Below are positions 22,311-34,260 of a stretch of DNA of 64,000 nucleotides, piece after piece. The notes below the pieces were generated by a model. That model saw nothing but the letters and a program-made list of their open reading frames with translations, ran no database searches and was not told the DNA's origin. The position numbers and the translations under genes are program-made. Each line of letters starts with the position of its first letter. The first letter of the stretch is position 1. Origin of the DNA: Isoetes taiwanensis. Lineage: Eukaryota > Streptophyta > Lycopodiopsida > Isoetales > Isoetaceae. Location: the NCBI GenBank assembly GCA_021234155.1, contig JAJEKV010000006.1, positions 11,309,317 through 11,373,316 of the forward strand, read 5' to 3'.

Positions 22311-23983
22311 GTAGGGTAGAAGAGCACTAGCCCAATATGGTGTTCAAACCACGGTGGACTTATTAGTTTCTTTTACTTGCCCATTTTACATATCTGCAAT
22401 CTAAAGCACTAAGGGGGTTCACATTTCTCACCGTACAATAGCCTATATGAATTTTACGAAGGTTCTTTTGACCAATTTCCTTATGTATACAGACAAAGAG
22501 TAGTTTTTTAGGAGTGTTTTCATATTTGTCATAAATAGCATACGGAGCGGTTCTAAATCTGGAGTTGAAAATTCCTATACTAGTGGTGTCCTTTGCTACC
22601 CTACAAATGCAGATGGTATTATCAATTCATATATAAGTACATCGTCTCAGGGTGCTTGAGCCTTCATCCTGCATCATAGAAACATTATGCACATGAAACA
22701 CTAGCAAGCAAAAACTACTTGGACCATCTACTACTATCCCGATACGAGTATATATGAAAGTTTCTAGAAAGATAAAGTGGGCAACCAAGGTCATCAGAAT
22801 TGCTGCACATGCTCTAGACATGTTGAAAAAACATGAGATCAAATCAATCACTGACAAAAGGCAATGAAAGACATTCAGATAAACCAAAATACATTTGCAG
22901 GTGCAAATACAACAAGTAAAATATCAAACCTTTAGCACACACCCGAGATCACGGGTTCAAACATGGCCAATATCGGTCTAGTAATGGAGACCTTAAAAAT
23001 CCATTGTCTTGACGGGTTCAAGTAATCCTGACCAACCCGGTCCCGGTGGATGGAAACCATAAACCTGCCATACGTACTAGATAATTGAAAAGAATAATAA
23101 TATGTTCAAACAGGATCTTTGGTATAGAGAATCATAGACTAACTAGGCAATGGTAATGAACTTCAAAAACACATTAAGCTATTCAAATAATCATTGAAAT
23201 TCACATATGACTATTGAAGATGTAATGTTCACAAGATGTTAAACAATATCCTATGTCACATTTCCATTCCTTCGAGAGCCCGAGCCTCCTGCACATAGGA
23301 GCTTTAAAACAACACTCTAATTTGTGTTAAACTTCTTCTTGTGCTTTTATACAGCCACATCCGGCCGCCTAGGTTCAGATTCGACCGTTAGCAGCTACAA
23401 TCGGTCGCCTAGCCACTTCTCTGAGTTTCCATATTCAAACATCTTTTGGCTCGAAACCATTACCTGTATTCGACTTCTTTTTTATAGGTTTCAGAATAAA
23501 TAATGTTAATGGATAGACAATGCATATCATAACCATTAACATATTCTTATTTCAACGTGCATACTATTCAATATAACTTCAACCTATGTTCTCATTTAGC
23601 ATGATTAATTTCATCATTCCTCTTTCATGCTAAAATTCCTCAGAACCTTGAGATCATTGAACCTGTAAGTGAACAAAGGAAGATAGAATCCTTTAGTCTG
23701 ACTCTTTGCTTAGTTCATCACTGATAACCTTGGAAACGTTATAGCTGTAAATGTATAAAGGAAGATAAAATCATTTAGCTTAACTTTTTGACACATTGAA
23801 CCTGTCGTTGAGCAAAGGAGGATAAAATCCTTTCGCTTAACTTCCTGCACAGTTCACACAGCAGAATATATATTCTCTAGTCATCATTACATATTTGGAA
23901 GATAAAATCCACTTAACTGCTAGATGACAATTTTCCATCCCCAATGTCAAAACTCACCCTTTTCTTTTGTCGCACTCCTTCTT
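22311..23983. other. intergenic stretch with minor repeats
   Basis: No gene recognised. Near 22,945-22,970 the sequence GATCACGGGTTCAAACATGGCC resembles a tRNA B box and could be a SINE remnant. At about 23,655-23,840 there are three degenerate copies of a 65-85 bp unit centred on AAAGGAAGATA(A/G)AATCCTTTAG. Confidence 0.4.
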
Positions 23984-26640
23984 TAAATTGGGTTGTTTTG
24001 CTGGATCATAATGTCACAGTTTATGGTCAAGCCCCCTATGCTGCCACAACCCACAAGCTTACAAATATTGCTAAGCCTCATGAAGCTTTTGTCAAGTTTT
24101 TGTGACAAAAATTCTATGGGTATTAAGTCAAGAACACTCACATCAACAAGCATTTCTTCCATAGTGCCATTGTTGCTATTCACTCCACCAGTTTTGTTGA
24201 TTGGCCCCAAATTCTGTTCCAACAACTTCTCCATGAAGTAGACCACCTTCACCAATCTCCTGGCTCGGGTCTTGATTCTGCCACGGGAGCCCATTTCCAG
24301 TCCATTATCAATCAATGCCTTCTAGACCTTAGTCGCTTTCCCAAAAGACACTTAGAAGCCATCTCTCATACTTCTAGTCGGACCCATTCAGTCATTCGCC
24401 CTGTCTATAAACTTCAAGAAGAGACCTTTGGCCTACGCACGGAGGCCCAACCTTCTCAACCATAGCAACCTCAGTCAGATGCTCGCTCCTCTCCTTCTAA
24501 GGTCATCAATATCACCTCCTCTCAGTCTACTCATGTTGATGCCTCCATCTCTCAACAAGCTTCCCACGCGCCCATGCACATTGTTGCACAACCTCCTTTG
24601 CATGTTCCGCCGATTATACCTCCACCACCTACACTGACCCTGTATGAATATGAATAGAATGTGGCCAGTTGCATGCTCAAGCTCCAGGAATCTCAAGACC
24701 ATCTCATGAATGGCATTAAAGACTATATGGATTCCACTGATGCTTTAAAGCGTGATCTTCAGACTGCCCATGCTCATACCCAGGCTTTGGATGAAAGCCT
24801 TCAGAGTAAACATAGTGCCTTGTTGGAGACACGGGCTGCTCTCCTTAAGGAACAGGAGACCCATGCTGCTATGGAAGAACAGCAGGCCCAACTCCAGGCC
24901 ATTATCACTGAGCTTTTGCTCAGATCAATGTCAAGGACAAATTTCTTGTGGACACGCAAGCCCTCTACACGGGATTGCAGAATAAATACACCCATCAACA
25001 ACATGCCACCACGCAGGGTGAAATACGTATCACTGTTTTGGAAGGTCAGTTAGCAGTGGTTCAAACTCAGGTCACCGAATTGCAAGCGCAGCTCAGTGAC
25101 ATGCAAAAACAGAAGATCGTGTATGATGTTGAGATTGCTAGTCTCCAGCTACAGGTCTCCACTCATGGTTCCTCGTCTTCACAGCCACACATCCTCTACA
25201 AAAAAAACAACATAATTCATGATTTGGAACACCAGCTGAAACATGCAATTCAGTCTGCCAATGAAGCTCGTCAACAGCATGAGATTTACATCGCCTGTGA
25301 TTTTCCAAAATCCACGAGCTATTTGGACTATGTTCAGTCCCGCAGACATCTTTTTCTGCTCAAGTGGTTTAATGCTAATGGAGCTCTTCAAAAGACCCTC
25401 ATCAGCAAGAATTTGCTTACTCTACGGCCGAATTTTTCTATCGAAGACAAAGGCCTTCTTTGTGTTCTCTTATCTTTCAGCTCATCCCCTGTGATGATAA
25501 AGATTTCTTCATTCTTCGTCCTGTCCAGCCAATGGCATTTCTATTTGGTGGACACACATGATAGGTTTAATGATGGTTCACACTGTGCTTTTCAAGGGGA
25601 CACTCACACAAGCTAGCTGCTATAGCAGGACAACGAATATCTTCAAGATCAGTCAAGGGCTAATGCTCTTCAAGCGGAGTACATGCCCGAGCTGGCTGGC
25701 CATTTGCCTCTCTGGATTGCAGAAACTTTGCAGCAAGTCCGAAAAAACATGTATGAGGAAATGGGAATTGAGTTCGCTCAACTCTACTTACAGCACTTAG
25801 GCGCCCTCAACAGTCTTCGTGCCTATATAAACGGTCAAATCATTCCCGTGGAATGGGTCCCTCCTCCTATCAATACACTTCTTCCCTATCCAGAACGAGA
25901 ACGTTGGTGTTAGGCCCTGGACGCAGATTTATTTCAAGAATTCCGCACTCAAGCTCAGCAGCCTATGATGCAGCCTGCTCCTCAACATGACACTCTTTAT
26001 GTGTCACTGGGGGCACCTCTATGCTGTCAGTTTCTTATTTCTTATTGGCGCTCATCTTTTTGGACCACGGCTCTGGCTGGTCATGCTGATTGGACTCCGG
26101 CACACATTTCTACATACCTCCAGTGGGATCCACGCTTTGTGCCTCAAAATGTCTGGCAGGAAGGAGAAATCCTGGACCATAACAAAAATTGGATCTATAT
26201 TCCTAATGAACGAGGTTGGCAAACCCCAACCAATGCCTGCCACGTCCCCAGCTCCGTCTGTTCACCGACAAGTAGGTTTTTGTGCTGCTTTGAAGTGTCT
26301 TCTTATCTGTTCTATTACCCGCCATCATCCTGTTTATTATTGCAACCCCAACGCCAATGCCGGTGCTTTTGACCTCCAGAATTGTCTGCTCATTGAATGC
26401 CAGTATATTCCAGCCGAGGTTCACCGTGCTTTTGAAGACATGGCACAGTCTGGCTTTCTGCTTGACGCATCACCGTCCATTAGGGTAAATACTGTGGATG
26501 CCTTGACAGATCGACATGATCTCATCCAGAAGTATCACTCAGAGGCTAGTCCTCATACTCGTCAGGATGATTTTGATAAGGTGCCAGGTTTTCCACCTCC
26601 AGAAACTGTGCCTGCTTTTCTCTTCTCCGAGTGTTCTTTG
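23984..26640 (+). pseudogene. decayed coiled-coil coding region, retroelement accessory-type
   Basis: Spread over several frames is one decayed protein. 24,000-24,420 encodes TVYGQAPYAATTHKLTNIAK and a Ser-rich stretch; 24,420-24,660 a Pro/Gln/His-rich linker (PPLHVPPIIPPPPTLTL); 24,661-25,200 a long coiled coil (ETRAALLKEQETHAAMEEQQ, then QLAVVQTQVTELQAQLSDMQ). 25,200-26,640 includes FPKSTSYLDYVQSRRHLFLL, PELAGHLPLWIAETLQQVRK and HADWTPAHISTYLQWDPRFV. Stops and frame changes occur about every 300 bases. It ends at a polypurine tract and an LTR-like start, so it would be the last coding region of an LTR element, after pol. I cannot name the family. Confidence 0.6.
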
Positions 26641-26650
26641 GTGGGGGGAG
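26641..26650 (+). promoter_or_regulatory. polypurine tract before an LTR-like start
   Basis: GTGGGGGGAG lies immediately before TGTTAGTCC, the arrangement seen at the 3' LTR boundary of plant LTR retrotransposons. Confidence 0.6.
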
Positions 26651-27007
26651 TGTTAGTCCTATGCCACCAGGCACTGAACTATTTTTGAGCACAACACAGG
26701 CCAAAGACAAGGGTCCCGTCGACGTAGAAACCCACGCCCCCCTCAAAGAAGAGGGCTAGACAAGACAAGTGACTACTTTAAGGGAGCGCGACTATAACTA
26801 AGTGCAGCTATAATGTAGCGGGATTCCATGCACTAATGACGGCACTGCAAAGATTCCCTTAAATAAGATTCTAAGTTGGAGGTAATATAGATTGAGAAAC
26901 TTGAAAAGCTTTTCGAACTCGAGAACTACAAACCATGCACTACCAATTACGGCCAATTTCTTCATTTACCACGAAAATCTTAATGCAAGAAAATTATTTA
27001 GTTGCTA
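26651..27007 (+). repeat. LTR-like start, interrupted by a Mutator-like element
   Basis: Begins TGTTAGTCCTATGCC right after a purine tract. No paired LTR is visible in the window and the far end is not identified. The Mutator-like element at 27,017 may lie within it, in which case the LTR would resume at 27,807. Confidence 0.5.
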
Positions 27008-27016
27008 TTAAATAAA
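27008..27016. repeat. 9-bp TSD of Mutator-like element (left)
   Basis: TTAAATAAA, repeated exactly at 27,798-27,806. Confidence 0.88.
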
Positions 27017-27797
27017 GGAAAAATTACAAAAATGCCCTTATATTTCTGGCTATTTATAAAAATACCCCTGTATTTTGTTAATTCATCAAAATGCCCCTAT
27101 GTCGCTCAGATTCCAAAGATCAAAGTCGCCCACTAAAACAACTCCGTGAGATCCAAATTGAAAGACCTTGTCTCATTCTCAGATTTTCAAAAATTAGAAC
27201 GCCTGTTCTAATTCGACCTTGGTTGCATGATTTTCGATGAAGAAAAGAAGTCGCTTTCTTGTGTTCCATCGGTTTGAAATTAGAATTTCCGCCAAAGCTT
27301 GATCATTAGGCTATGCAAGAAACCCCATTAAATTTCACTTTCTACCTCTAATTTTTACGTAAGTTGCTGCTAACTCGCAATGTGGTGTTGAATCCGTAAC
27401 AAATTTCTAACCCAGCCAGAAATTTCTCAACCCGTAAGTGTCTACCATATAATTGAATTGAACAGAAAAGCATTTCCGATTCGGACAAGAAGCATTGCGC
27501 ATTTCCAGGTTAGATCCTTATCCAAATTCAGAAGAGTAACTGCAAAATTATCTCTTTGCTTAAAAGTATTCTTCAAAAACATGTTGAAGAACATCACCAA
27601 TGTACTGCCTCGAATCCATAAGAACTGGACGCCATAACAGCTGGAGGCCATAACGCGAAGTAATCCAGATAAGTGAGACGATTTTCGTGAGAAACAAAGA
27701 GAAACAAGGAAACAGAGGGGCATTTCAATAATTTGCTAAAATACAAGGGCAATTTCATAATTTTTGTCAAATACAGGGGCATTTTTATAATTTTCCC
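27017..27797. mobile_element. Mutator-like non-autonomous element, 781 bp
   Basis: The ends form an imperfect terminal inverted repeat of roughly 90 bp. The left end begins GGAAAAATTACAAAAATGCC and the right end, reverse-complemented, begins GGGAAAATTATAAAAATGCC. Both continue with CCCCTGTATTT and ATTGAAATGCCCCT-like blocks. The 9-bp TSD is the length typical of Mutator superfamily insertions. The interior has no transposase; a 93-codon minus-strand frame (27,723-27,442) has no recognisable domain. Mobility would need a transposase supplied elsewhere. Confidence 0.87.
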
Positions 27798-27806
27798 TTA
27801 AATAAA
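27798..27806. repeat. 9-bp TSD of Mutator-like element (right)
   Basis: TTAAATAAA, identical to 27,008-27,016. Confidence 0.88.
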
Positions 27807-28057
27807 CGTACAACTTTAGTTAACGCTTCTCTAAGGCTATTGAAGGATATAATTAAAGAAATGAAATGCACTCTTAATAGGCCAATGATATAGGGCCCAA
27901 AATAGAAAATAAACACCAAGCTCGTTAAGTTGAGAGCTTTTAGGACCCAATAACAAATAAGCATCAACCTCAATAGATTCAGATTCTTTTCAGGGAAAAC
28001 CTTGACGGTGTACGCCTAATGAAAAGAATGATCAAATTCAATCACAAGAACAACAAT

Positions 28058-29329
28058 TTAGGTAGAAAATTCAACTTTATCTATGATAAGAGCACCGCGT
28101 GAAAATGCAAGGTAAAGTCCCATGTGATGGGTGAGATCCTACAGGGGAAGAAAAAGGGAAAAGGAGGAAAGAGAAGTTAGTAACTAAATTAACTTAAGTT
28201 ACTGACAAAATTAACTTAAACACCCAAAACTTGTATTACCTGAGGGTGAGAAAGAGCTCCAAGCTCTTTAGCAATATGAAGAGGTAAATCATATGTTGCA
28301 CATCCATTGCTATACACGAATATGTCTTGAAGAGGCTTTGCAATGCCATGGTTTCTTGCAGAGACAATTGTAGTCACAAAATCTAGGACACATATATCCG
28401 TGCATATTCCAACCACCAAAATCTGGACCCTAAAAACTGTCAGAAAGCCAAAAAGCTTCTGAATAGATTTTTTATCATTCATTACCTGCTCAATGCTGTT
28501 GTTCTTGATCCAGTCTACAACAATATTGGATCCATTGGCTTGGATGGCTCCAACAAATCCGTTTATGCAATCCTTCGGCATAATGGTAGCATGAGCATCA
28601 TGTTCCAGCCATTTCAGCTCTGTAGAAAGATGTAGTCAAACTTGAGTCCAGATATGAGCAAAGAAATATTTACTACCAGATTTGAGTTTCAGACTTACAT
28701 ACAGCATGAGCAATATACTCTGTTACAGCATTCAATTCTTTTCATACATGATCAACGCCATCTTTACTACCAAATGAATCTAAACAGACATACTTTGATA
28801 TGTTTTTGATGTTAACAATAGTTTTTCATGTTCAGATTCTTCACACTGGCATAGGCTTAAAATAATAGAAACCACATGTTTAGAATTATTACCAGGAACC
28901 AATTCTTCCTCTCCTGTGCCAACAATGCAATGCAAAGGATAAGGATGCTCAGGTTTGGTAGGATCATGAGAATCTGTAAAGGCCAAAATAGGCAATCCTC
29001 TCGTAGTAAATTCCTTTGCCAATCTTAGAGATTCAGCTACCATATTAGAAATTTGTTCATCTGGGCAGGAAGGAGCCTGCAGAAAACCCCTATTTTATTA
29101 ACTACCATATGCGGAAGAAAAAGTAAGAGCATGAACACCAAAATCCTACTTAGAGCTTTGAGATATAAGGAAAAAAAAAGTTTACCAGATTGCCGGCTCC
29201 GACAGTGCAAAATCCATTAACTACGTCGACAATAACGAGCCCTATTTTGGATTGAGGGGGCAAGACGAGCTGCTTGATTTCCAGCGGCAGAAAGGTCTTG
29301 AGAAGAGCCACCGCATCCTGGATTGACAT
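28058..29329 (-). CDS. NIC: nicotinamidase (isochorismatase-like hydrolase), five exons
   Basis: Hydrolyses nicotinamide to nicotinate and ammonia in the NAD salvage pathway; plant members have no obvious targeting signal, and none is visible here. Exons by splice consensus: 29,329-29,186; 29,076-28,893; 28,619-28,486; 28,422-28,240; 28,138-28,058. They join in phase to 241 codons, close to the usual plant length. Expected cysteine-hydrolase residues are present: D35 (LVIVDVVNGF), metal ligands D83 and H85 (FTDSHDP), K125 (MPKDCINGF) and nucleophile C161 (VVGICTDICV). The C-terminus reads THHMGLYLAFSRGA. All introns are GT-AG. Intron 3 (28,485-28,423) is only 63 bp, a multiple of three and free of stops; splicing at CCAG restores the family spacing exactly. 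No frameshift is seen, so the gene looks intact. A T-rich 5' flank lies above 29,390. The symbol is by family. Confidence 0.94.
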
Positions 29330-29776
29330 GGCCGACCCACACGCGAAGGGACAGATTTGCCGGACTGCCCCATAGCTTTTCTTCCTAGGACAAAGATCTT
29401 GACTTTTCGGTTTTTTATTTTATTTTGGTTTTTTCCTATGCCGATTATTTGCGTACACGTACACGGTTAATAATTACTTCTTAGCACACCAGCTCAACCA
29501 AGCCTACAACCATTCTTGCAATTCTAACCTCGTTAGATGTTTATTTTTAGAAATCTAAGGCCGAGGAAATTAGAAAATCGCTAACACATTGAGACGGAGA
29601 TACCATAGGTCGTGATCTTCTTTCTTCCTCTGGACCACCCTCGTTGCTACGAATTCTGCTTGCCTTTTCATCCCTTTGCTTTTTCATTTTTCTTCATGTT
29701 TCGCTGCAACCTCAAGTTTCAACTTTTTCTAGTATTTTTTGTTGCTAGTTAATCTCTGCAGCATTGTGAAAGAGCC

Positions 29777-29986
29777 CTCGGACCATCTTCTGTTTTCCCG
29801 TTTCCATCCCTTTTTTCTCATTTCTCCTCCAAAATCAACTTTCAGCATTTCCTAGGTTATCCTTTATTTTTCATTAATCCTCTTGGGCCATCTTCTTCTT
29901 TCCCGTTTCCATCCCCTCTTTCCCATTTCTCCTCCAAAATCAACTTTCAGCATTTCCTAGGTTATCCCTTCTTTTCCATTGATCCT
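29777..29986. repeat. 105-bp tandem duplication
   Basis: Two near-identical units, about 29,777-29,881 and 29,882-29,986. Each contains CATCTTCT, CCCGTTTCCATCCC, TTTCTCCTCCAAAATCAAC and TTTCAGCATTTCCTAGG. Differences are a handful of substitutions and short T/C indels. Confidence 0.85.
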
Positions 29987-31565
29987 ACAGAATCAAGTTT
30001 CCTATGGAGACTATGGCGTGTACAATAATTTACAGGGTAAAGGTTGCATGTTTCCACATCCTGCACTAAAATGAATAGGGTACATATAACTACTGCTAGC
30101 TCGAGAGGAGGCCATACATTTATTCCATCTCCAGGGCCGGTTGCAATTGTTAGTCACTGGACCTTAAGACTTACAACAATTGTTTGGTAACAACACAGTG
30201 TTTGTTACTAAACAAGGCACTATTTTAACCAATGGCAGGAGAAATGCATGTTACAAGCAGTGGAACAAAAGTACAAAAGACTGCATGCATTGTATAGTTG
30301 TTGTGGATTGTTTGGTGATGTAGAAGACAAGGCATCAGATTGTAGTCTGCAATTTAAAAAATAGTGTGTCTATGAGAGTAAGGTAAGTATCTTATATAGT
30401 CCTCCTTGGAATTACATTGTTGCTTGCCCTTTAAGACATGTATGTTTAATGAGATTTTCGTATGGACCAAAGCATAAAGATGGTGCTTTAGGCATTGCAA
30501 AAACTTCACTCTAGGTTGCAAGAATCCAATTACACTAGCTGCAATACAGTAGTTTGATTAGGAAGTGCAGGGCGGAACAGATTCAGTCTTGAAACATCAG
30601 TGTAAGTTGTGATAGTCATTTGTTTATCGAGTGCAAGGCATAACATCTCATTAGAGTATTGCGGAGTCGGTTTTCTTTTCCTACATCCACGTATTTTTGT
30701 TCCATATTTTTGCATCTGTTTGAGCATCGTTCCCACCAGTGCTAGGGTCCACTAGCTATTGATCCTTCATCAGATCTGTTGCAAGCTTATAGCTTCAAAG
30801 CATATGGCTATTGGAATGAAGCATAAACTCAAAGCCATGAGGTGACCATTTCGTCCTTACACTCAGATGCATATTCTCATGTATGCTTTCCAGTTGTGAA
30901 TCTTCAGTCTTCGATTGTCCCAATAGAGGAAATCTTTAGCTTTGTATTGTCCCATTGATATCTATGTACTATTCTCAACTACCCATTTTATCCATATATT
31001 CCAGTAATGGGTTGATTAGAAAACTCATATGCTGACTTACAGAATTCACATTAGGACTCACCATTATTTCCAGTTTGTTTCTATTTTAATGTTGTATCAT
31101 TTGCGAAGGTAGATTACGTTGAGCAACCCACCAAATATGTGATTACTACTTGCATGTGCATCTTAAAGTTACCTGATGCATAAGACATGGTATGAGAGAA
31201 TGCATTATATGAGTACATTTAAGCTACCCCCTTATCGGCCATATTACAATTATATATTAGAGATAATTAGAGTGCAGTTCCCTAAATATAGGGACATGCC
31301 TCACAAAGCCATCAAAAGATATGCATGCTATATTCGAATCAAGCAGCCTGTGCCAAAAGTTTCAAGGCCATAAACAATACAACCTACAATTTCTAAAAAC
31401 CAAATGCACAGACTGATACACACTTTAGTGCTCTGCTTGCGCCTACAATGCAATGTACGGAGTGCATTGCCACTGTTCTCAGCCCTAAATTGATGTCTTC
31501 CATATCTGGGAACCCAAGATACCAATGCCACAATGTGCCACCTGCAAGCAAAATGAAGAAACAGG

Positions 31566-31586
31566 CTGGGGGATTCAAACCCCCAG
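31566..31586. other. perfect hairpin resembling a tRNA T-arm
   Basis: CTGGGGG pairs with CCCCCAG around the 7-base loop ATTCAAA. On the minus strand this reads GGGGGTTTGAATCCCCC, close to a tRNA T-arm/B box. I cannot fold a full tRNA around it, so a tRNA-derived SINE remnant or chance are both possible. Confidence 0.3.
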
Positions 31587-32049
31587 CGCAATGCGTAGCT
31601 CTAAGCAGCCTGTCCACAAACAGTCCAATGCCACAAAGGCTGGTTTTCAGAAATCAATGAGGCTTTGCCAATGCCACAACACCAAATACACAATCAGTTG
31701 CAATATTTTCGCTCATAAAATATCCCCAAAATACCTCACATTAAGTAAATGCATGAATCATACAGCATCCTTTGCTCAATAGAAATTTGTCACAGCATGA
31801 TTTGCTTGAAGACCATATATTTTTTCCTCAGTACTGTATACCAAGGAAACAAGCAAAAAATGAAGGGAGCTATTTATCAAAGGACTAGGGGCTTAAGAAA
31901 CACATCAAGAATAGATGTACCCAAAAATTTGGCATGGCCCTATTGCAAATACAGAAGGAAATAAGGCTAGAAACCTGTTTTCTTTACTTCCCCTTTGAAG
32001 CCAAGGCACACCTCTACAGCACAGAAAAGGAGTTTGAGCCCTGTTCGAT

Positions 32050-34260
32050 ATCACAAGGGACGTGGTATAATAATTTGATTTCTAGTGGTGTGAACGGTGG
32101 TACTATGAACGTGATTGACTTGCTGATTTTCTACAATGGTGTGAACGGTGGGTGTGGAAGTGCCCACCATGCCAACAGGGACAGTGGAAAAAGGCAGATG
32201 TTTTTGAAGAGCATCACCTAGTTTCAAGATAGTGGGTAGACTAAGAGGAATCTTGATTTTTGCAAGTTCCTCTTGTAACTCCAATGGAATGTGTGTCTCT
32301 GCACTAGCCGTGTCAAGAGGTGTAGAATCAGTGGATAAGGAGGCAGATATCCCTTAAGAGCTCAAATTCAGCACCAATATTGGGATATGTCTGAGTGCGT
32401 GGAGTTGGCATGGAGGTAGAGGGTTCAGCCGCCCGTTGTTGAGCGTGGGTAGTGGCATCAACATTGCCTAGCATGCGACCTTCAACTGCTTGCATAAGGC
32501 GAAGGATGCTCTAACGAACTTTAGGCATGATGTGAGGTATTATTTGTTCAAAAATGAACCGTTTTGATGAAAGAGTCCTGAGGGACAGTAGTAGCAGCGA
32601 AGGCAAGCTGTGTGTCTTGAGGCGAGAGATTATAGAGACAAGTACCATGGGCTTGGCGTGACACCAAGCGAATCCAATTTGGCTATTGAACCGGAGGATT
32701 CAAAGCTTCGTAGATCACTTCTTGGGCCTATTGATCCAAGGCAATTTGAGGGGTAGCTTGTGGAGGTTCTTGTTGTTGCTAAGGAGTGCGTGGTGGCTTT
32801 TTCGGCATAGGCCTTGGGTCTTATTTGCCATGAGCCGGATCAGTGGTCTGGTTGGTGCCAGGAAGATGAACTTGAACTTGGAAGAGTTGAGGGCACATAG
32901 TTCTGGTGTGGCCCCATTCCCTGCAGTGATAACACTGAGTTTCAGTAGGATCAAAAGGAGGCCATGAAGAGTGCCTGCACTGTGGATGAGTTTATTGAGG
33001 CTATGAGGATGTCTGAAAGTGCATAGGCGTGGTTTTTACTTGAAAAACAAGTTTTTGGCAGAAGGGTGTGGGACTAGCACATGTGCATTCTTTCATGGCA
33101 TGATTGCCCATGTTGCAACATTTGCAATGAGAAGCACCATTAATAGAGTTACACTTGTTCGTGAGATAACCTTAATACTTACAGAGGTAGCACCAGATTT
33201 GACTGCATTGGGGTAGATGAGACTGTTGTGGGATGACATAGTTCTGAGGAACCAGAGCGAGTGGCATAAAAGGTAGGTCAGACAAGTGAACTCCACAAAA
33301 AGACACATTGACCGAATGATTTACCAATTCTATGGCCTGATCTAAAGACTTGAGACATAAATATTCTGTCAGAAGATGAAAACAGGAGGCAAACCTTGAG
33401 AAACCATACTAAAATCTGGCTCTGCATGGGATACTCTTTGACTTTGCCTATACAAATAAGCAAGCATTCAGCAAAGTCTCTTGCACACTCCGTGGTCTAT
33501 TGTTGGAGCTCATTGAGCTGTTTTAAAAGTCATTGATCATCATCAGAAGAACCATAGTGTGCCAGGAATGCTACATCCCTGTCATGCCAACTTTGCTTCC
33601 AATGTCTTTTGTTCGCCATGATCCATTGGTGCGGTGCACCATGCAGCATGGTGGAGAAAATATGAAACTTAATCTGTGGTTGTGAATGACCATTGAGGAT
33701 AGTGAGAGCCTCAAATTCTTCTATATATGCCTCAGCACTCGGATCCACAGTTGGCTTGCCTTTAACATTGCCGAGAATGGGATAAGAAAGTTTCAAATTG
33801 AGTCCTTGAACAGAGACTGAAGGCACAATAGGATTGCCAAAAACATACTTGCATACACTGCTCGGAATGATGTTCTATGTAGACTATATTGGCTTTCTGG
33901 GCACCTTGTGCCAGAAGGTCTTGGAATGACAGTCCAGGAGATAGAAGATTTCACTTTGATGTCTCGCGATGTACCTGGCTTTTTTAATCCTTGAGGAAAT
34001 CACGGTACTATCTGGCCGTGTGTGGATATAAATTGGAATCTGTGACCTGGCGAAGCCAGCATTTGATTTCCTTACACTCCACATCACGTGGGAAAGTTGT
34101 GGTCTCCCAGATCCATCGTGAACAGTTTCTCCCAAAGCATCTTTCTGCAATAGTTCCAAGTAGGTTAATCAACTGGTCTGTCTGTTGCTGTAGCGTAGGG
34201 AATTGCAAAATTCCTATCAAGTCATTTGTGATCATCTGTATAAGCCTCCCCATGTTTATA
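32050..34260 (-). pseudogene. decayed retrotransposon gag-like region
   Basis: Read on the minus strand, 33,826-33,530 is open for 98 codons and encodes a capsid-like stretch (EAYIEEFEALTILNGHSQPQ, FHIFSTMLHGAPHQW, FLAHYGSSDDDQ). The next segment includes TECARDFAECLLICIGKVKEY. Further downstream, zinc-knuckle remains appear: CYLCKYxGYLTNKC near 33,135-33,180 (the His replaced) and an intact CX2CX4HX4C knuckle (CYHCREWGHTRTMC) near 32,893-32,933. No pol or LTR was recognised nearby. The order capsid then knuckles fits an LTR retrotransposon gag; superfamily not assigned. Confidence 0.6.

Larger units (their letters stand above)
29330..32049. other. intergenic region upstream of nicotinamidase
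   Basis: Contains the likely promoter and 5' UTR (29,330-29,470), a tandem duplication at about 29,777-29,986 and, from 30,000 to 32,050, no frame I can support. CAATGCCACA occurs several times between 31,500 and 31,690 and suggests a small dispersed repeat. Confidence 0.45.

Noticed and set aside
21303-22327. Several long frames of 90-310 codons on both strands
   Set aside because: All lie in the polypurine tract and encode only Lys/Arg/Gly/Glu or Phe/Pro/Ser/Leu runs; compositional artefacts.
31566-31586. tRNA gene suggested by a T-arm-like hairpin
   Set aside because: No acceptor, D-arm or anticodon stem can be placed around it; kept only as a low-confidence hairpin.
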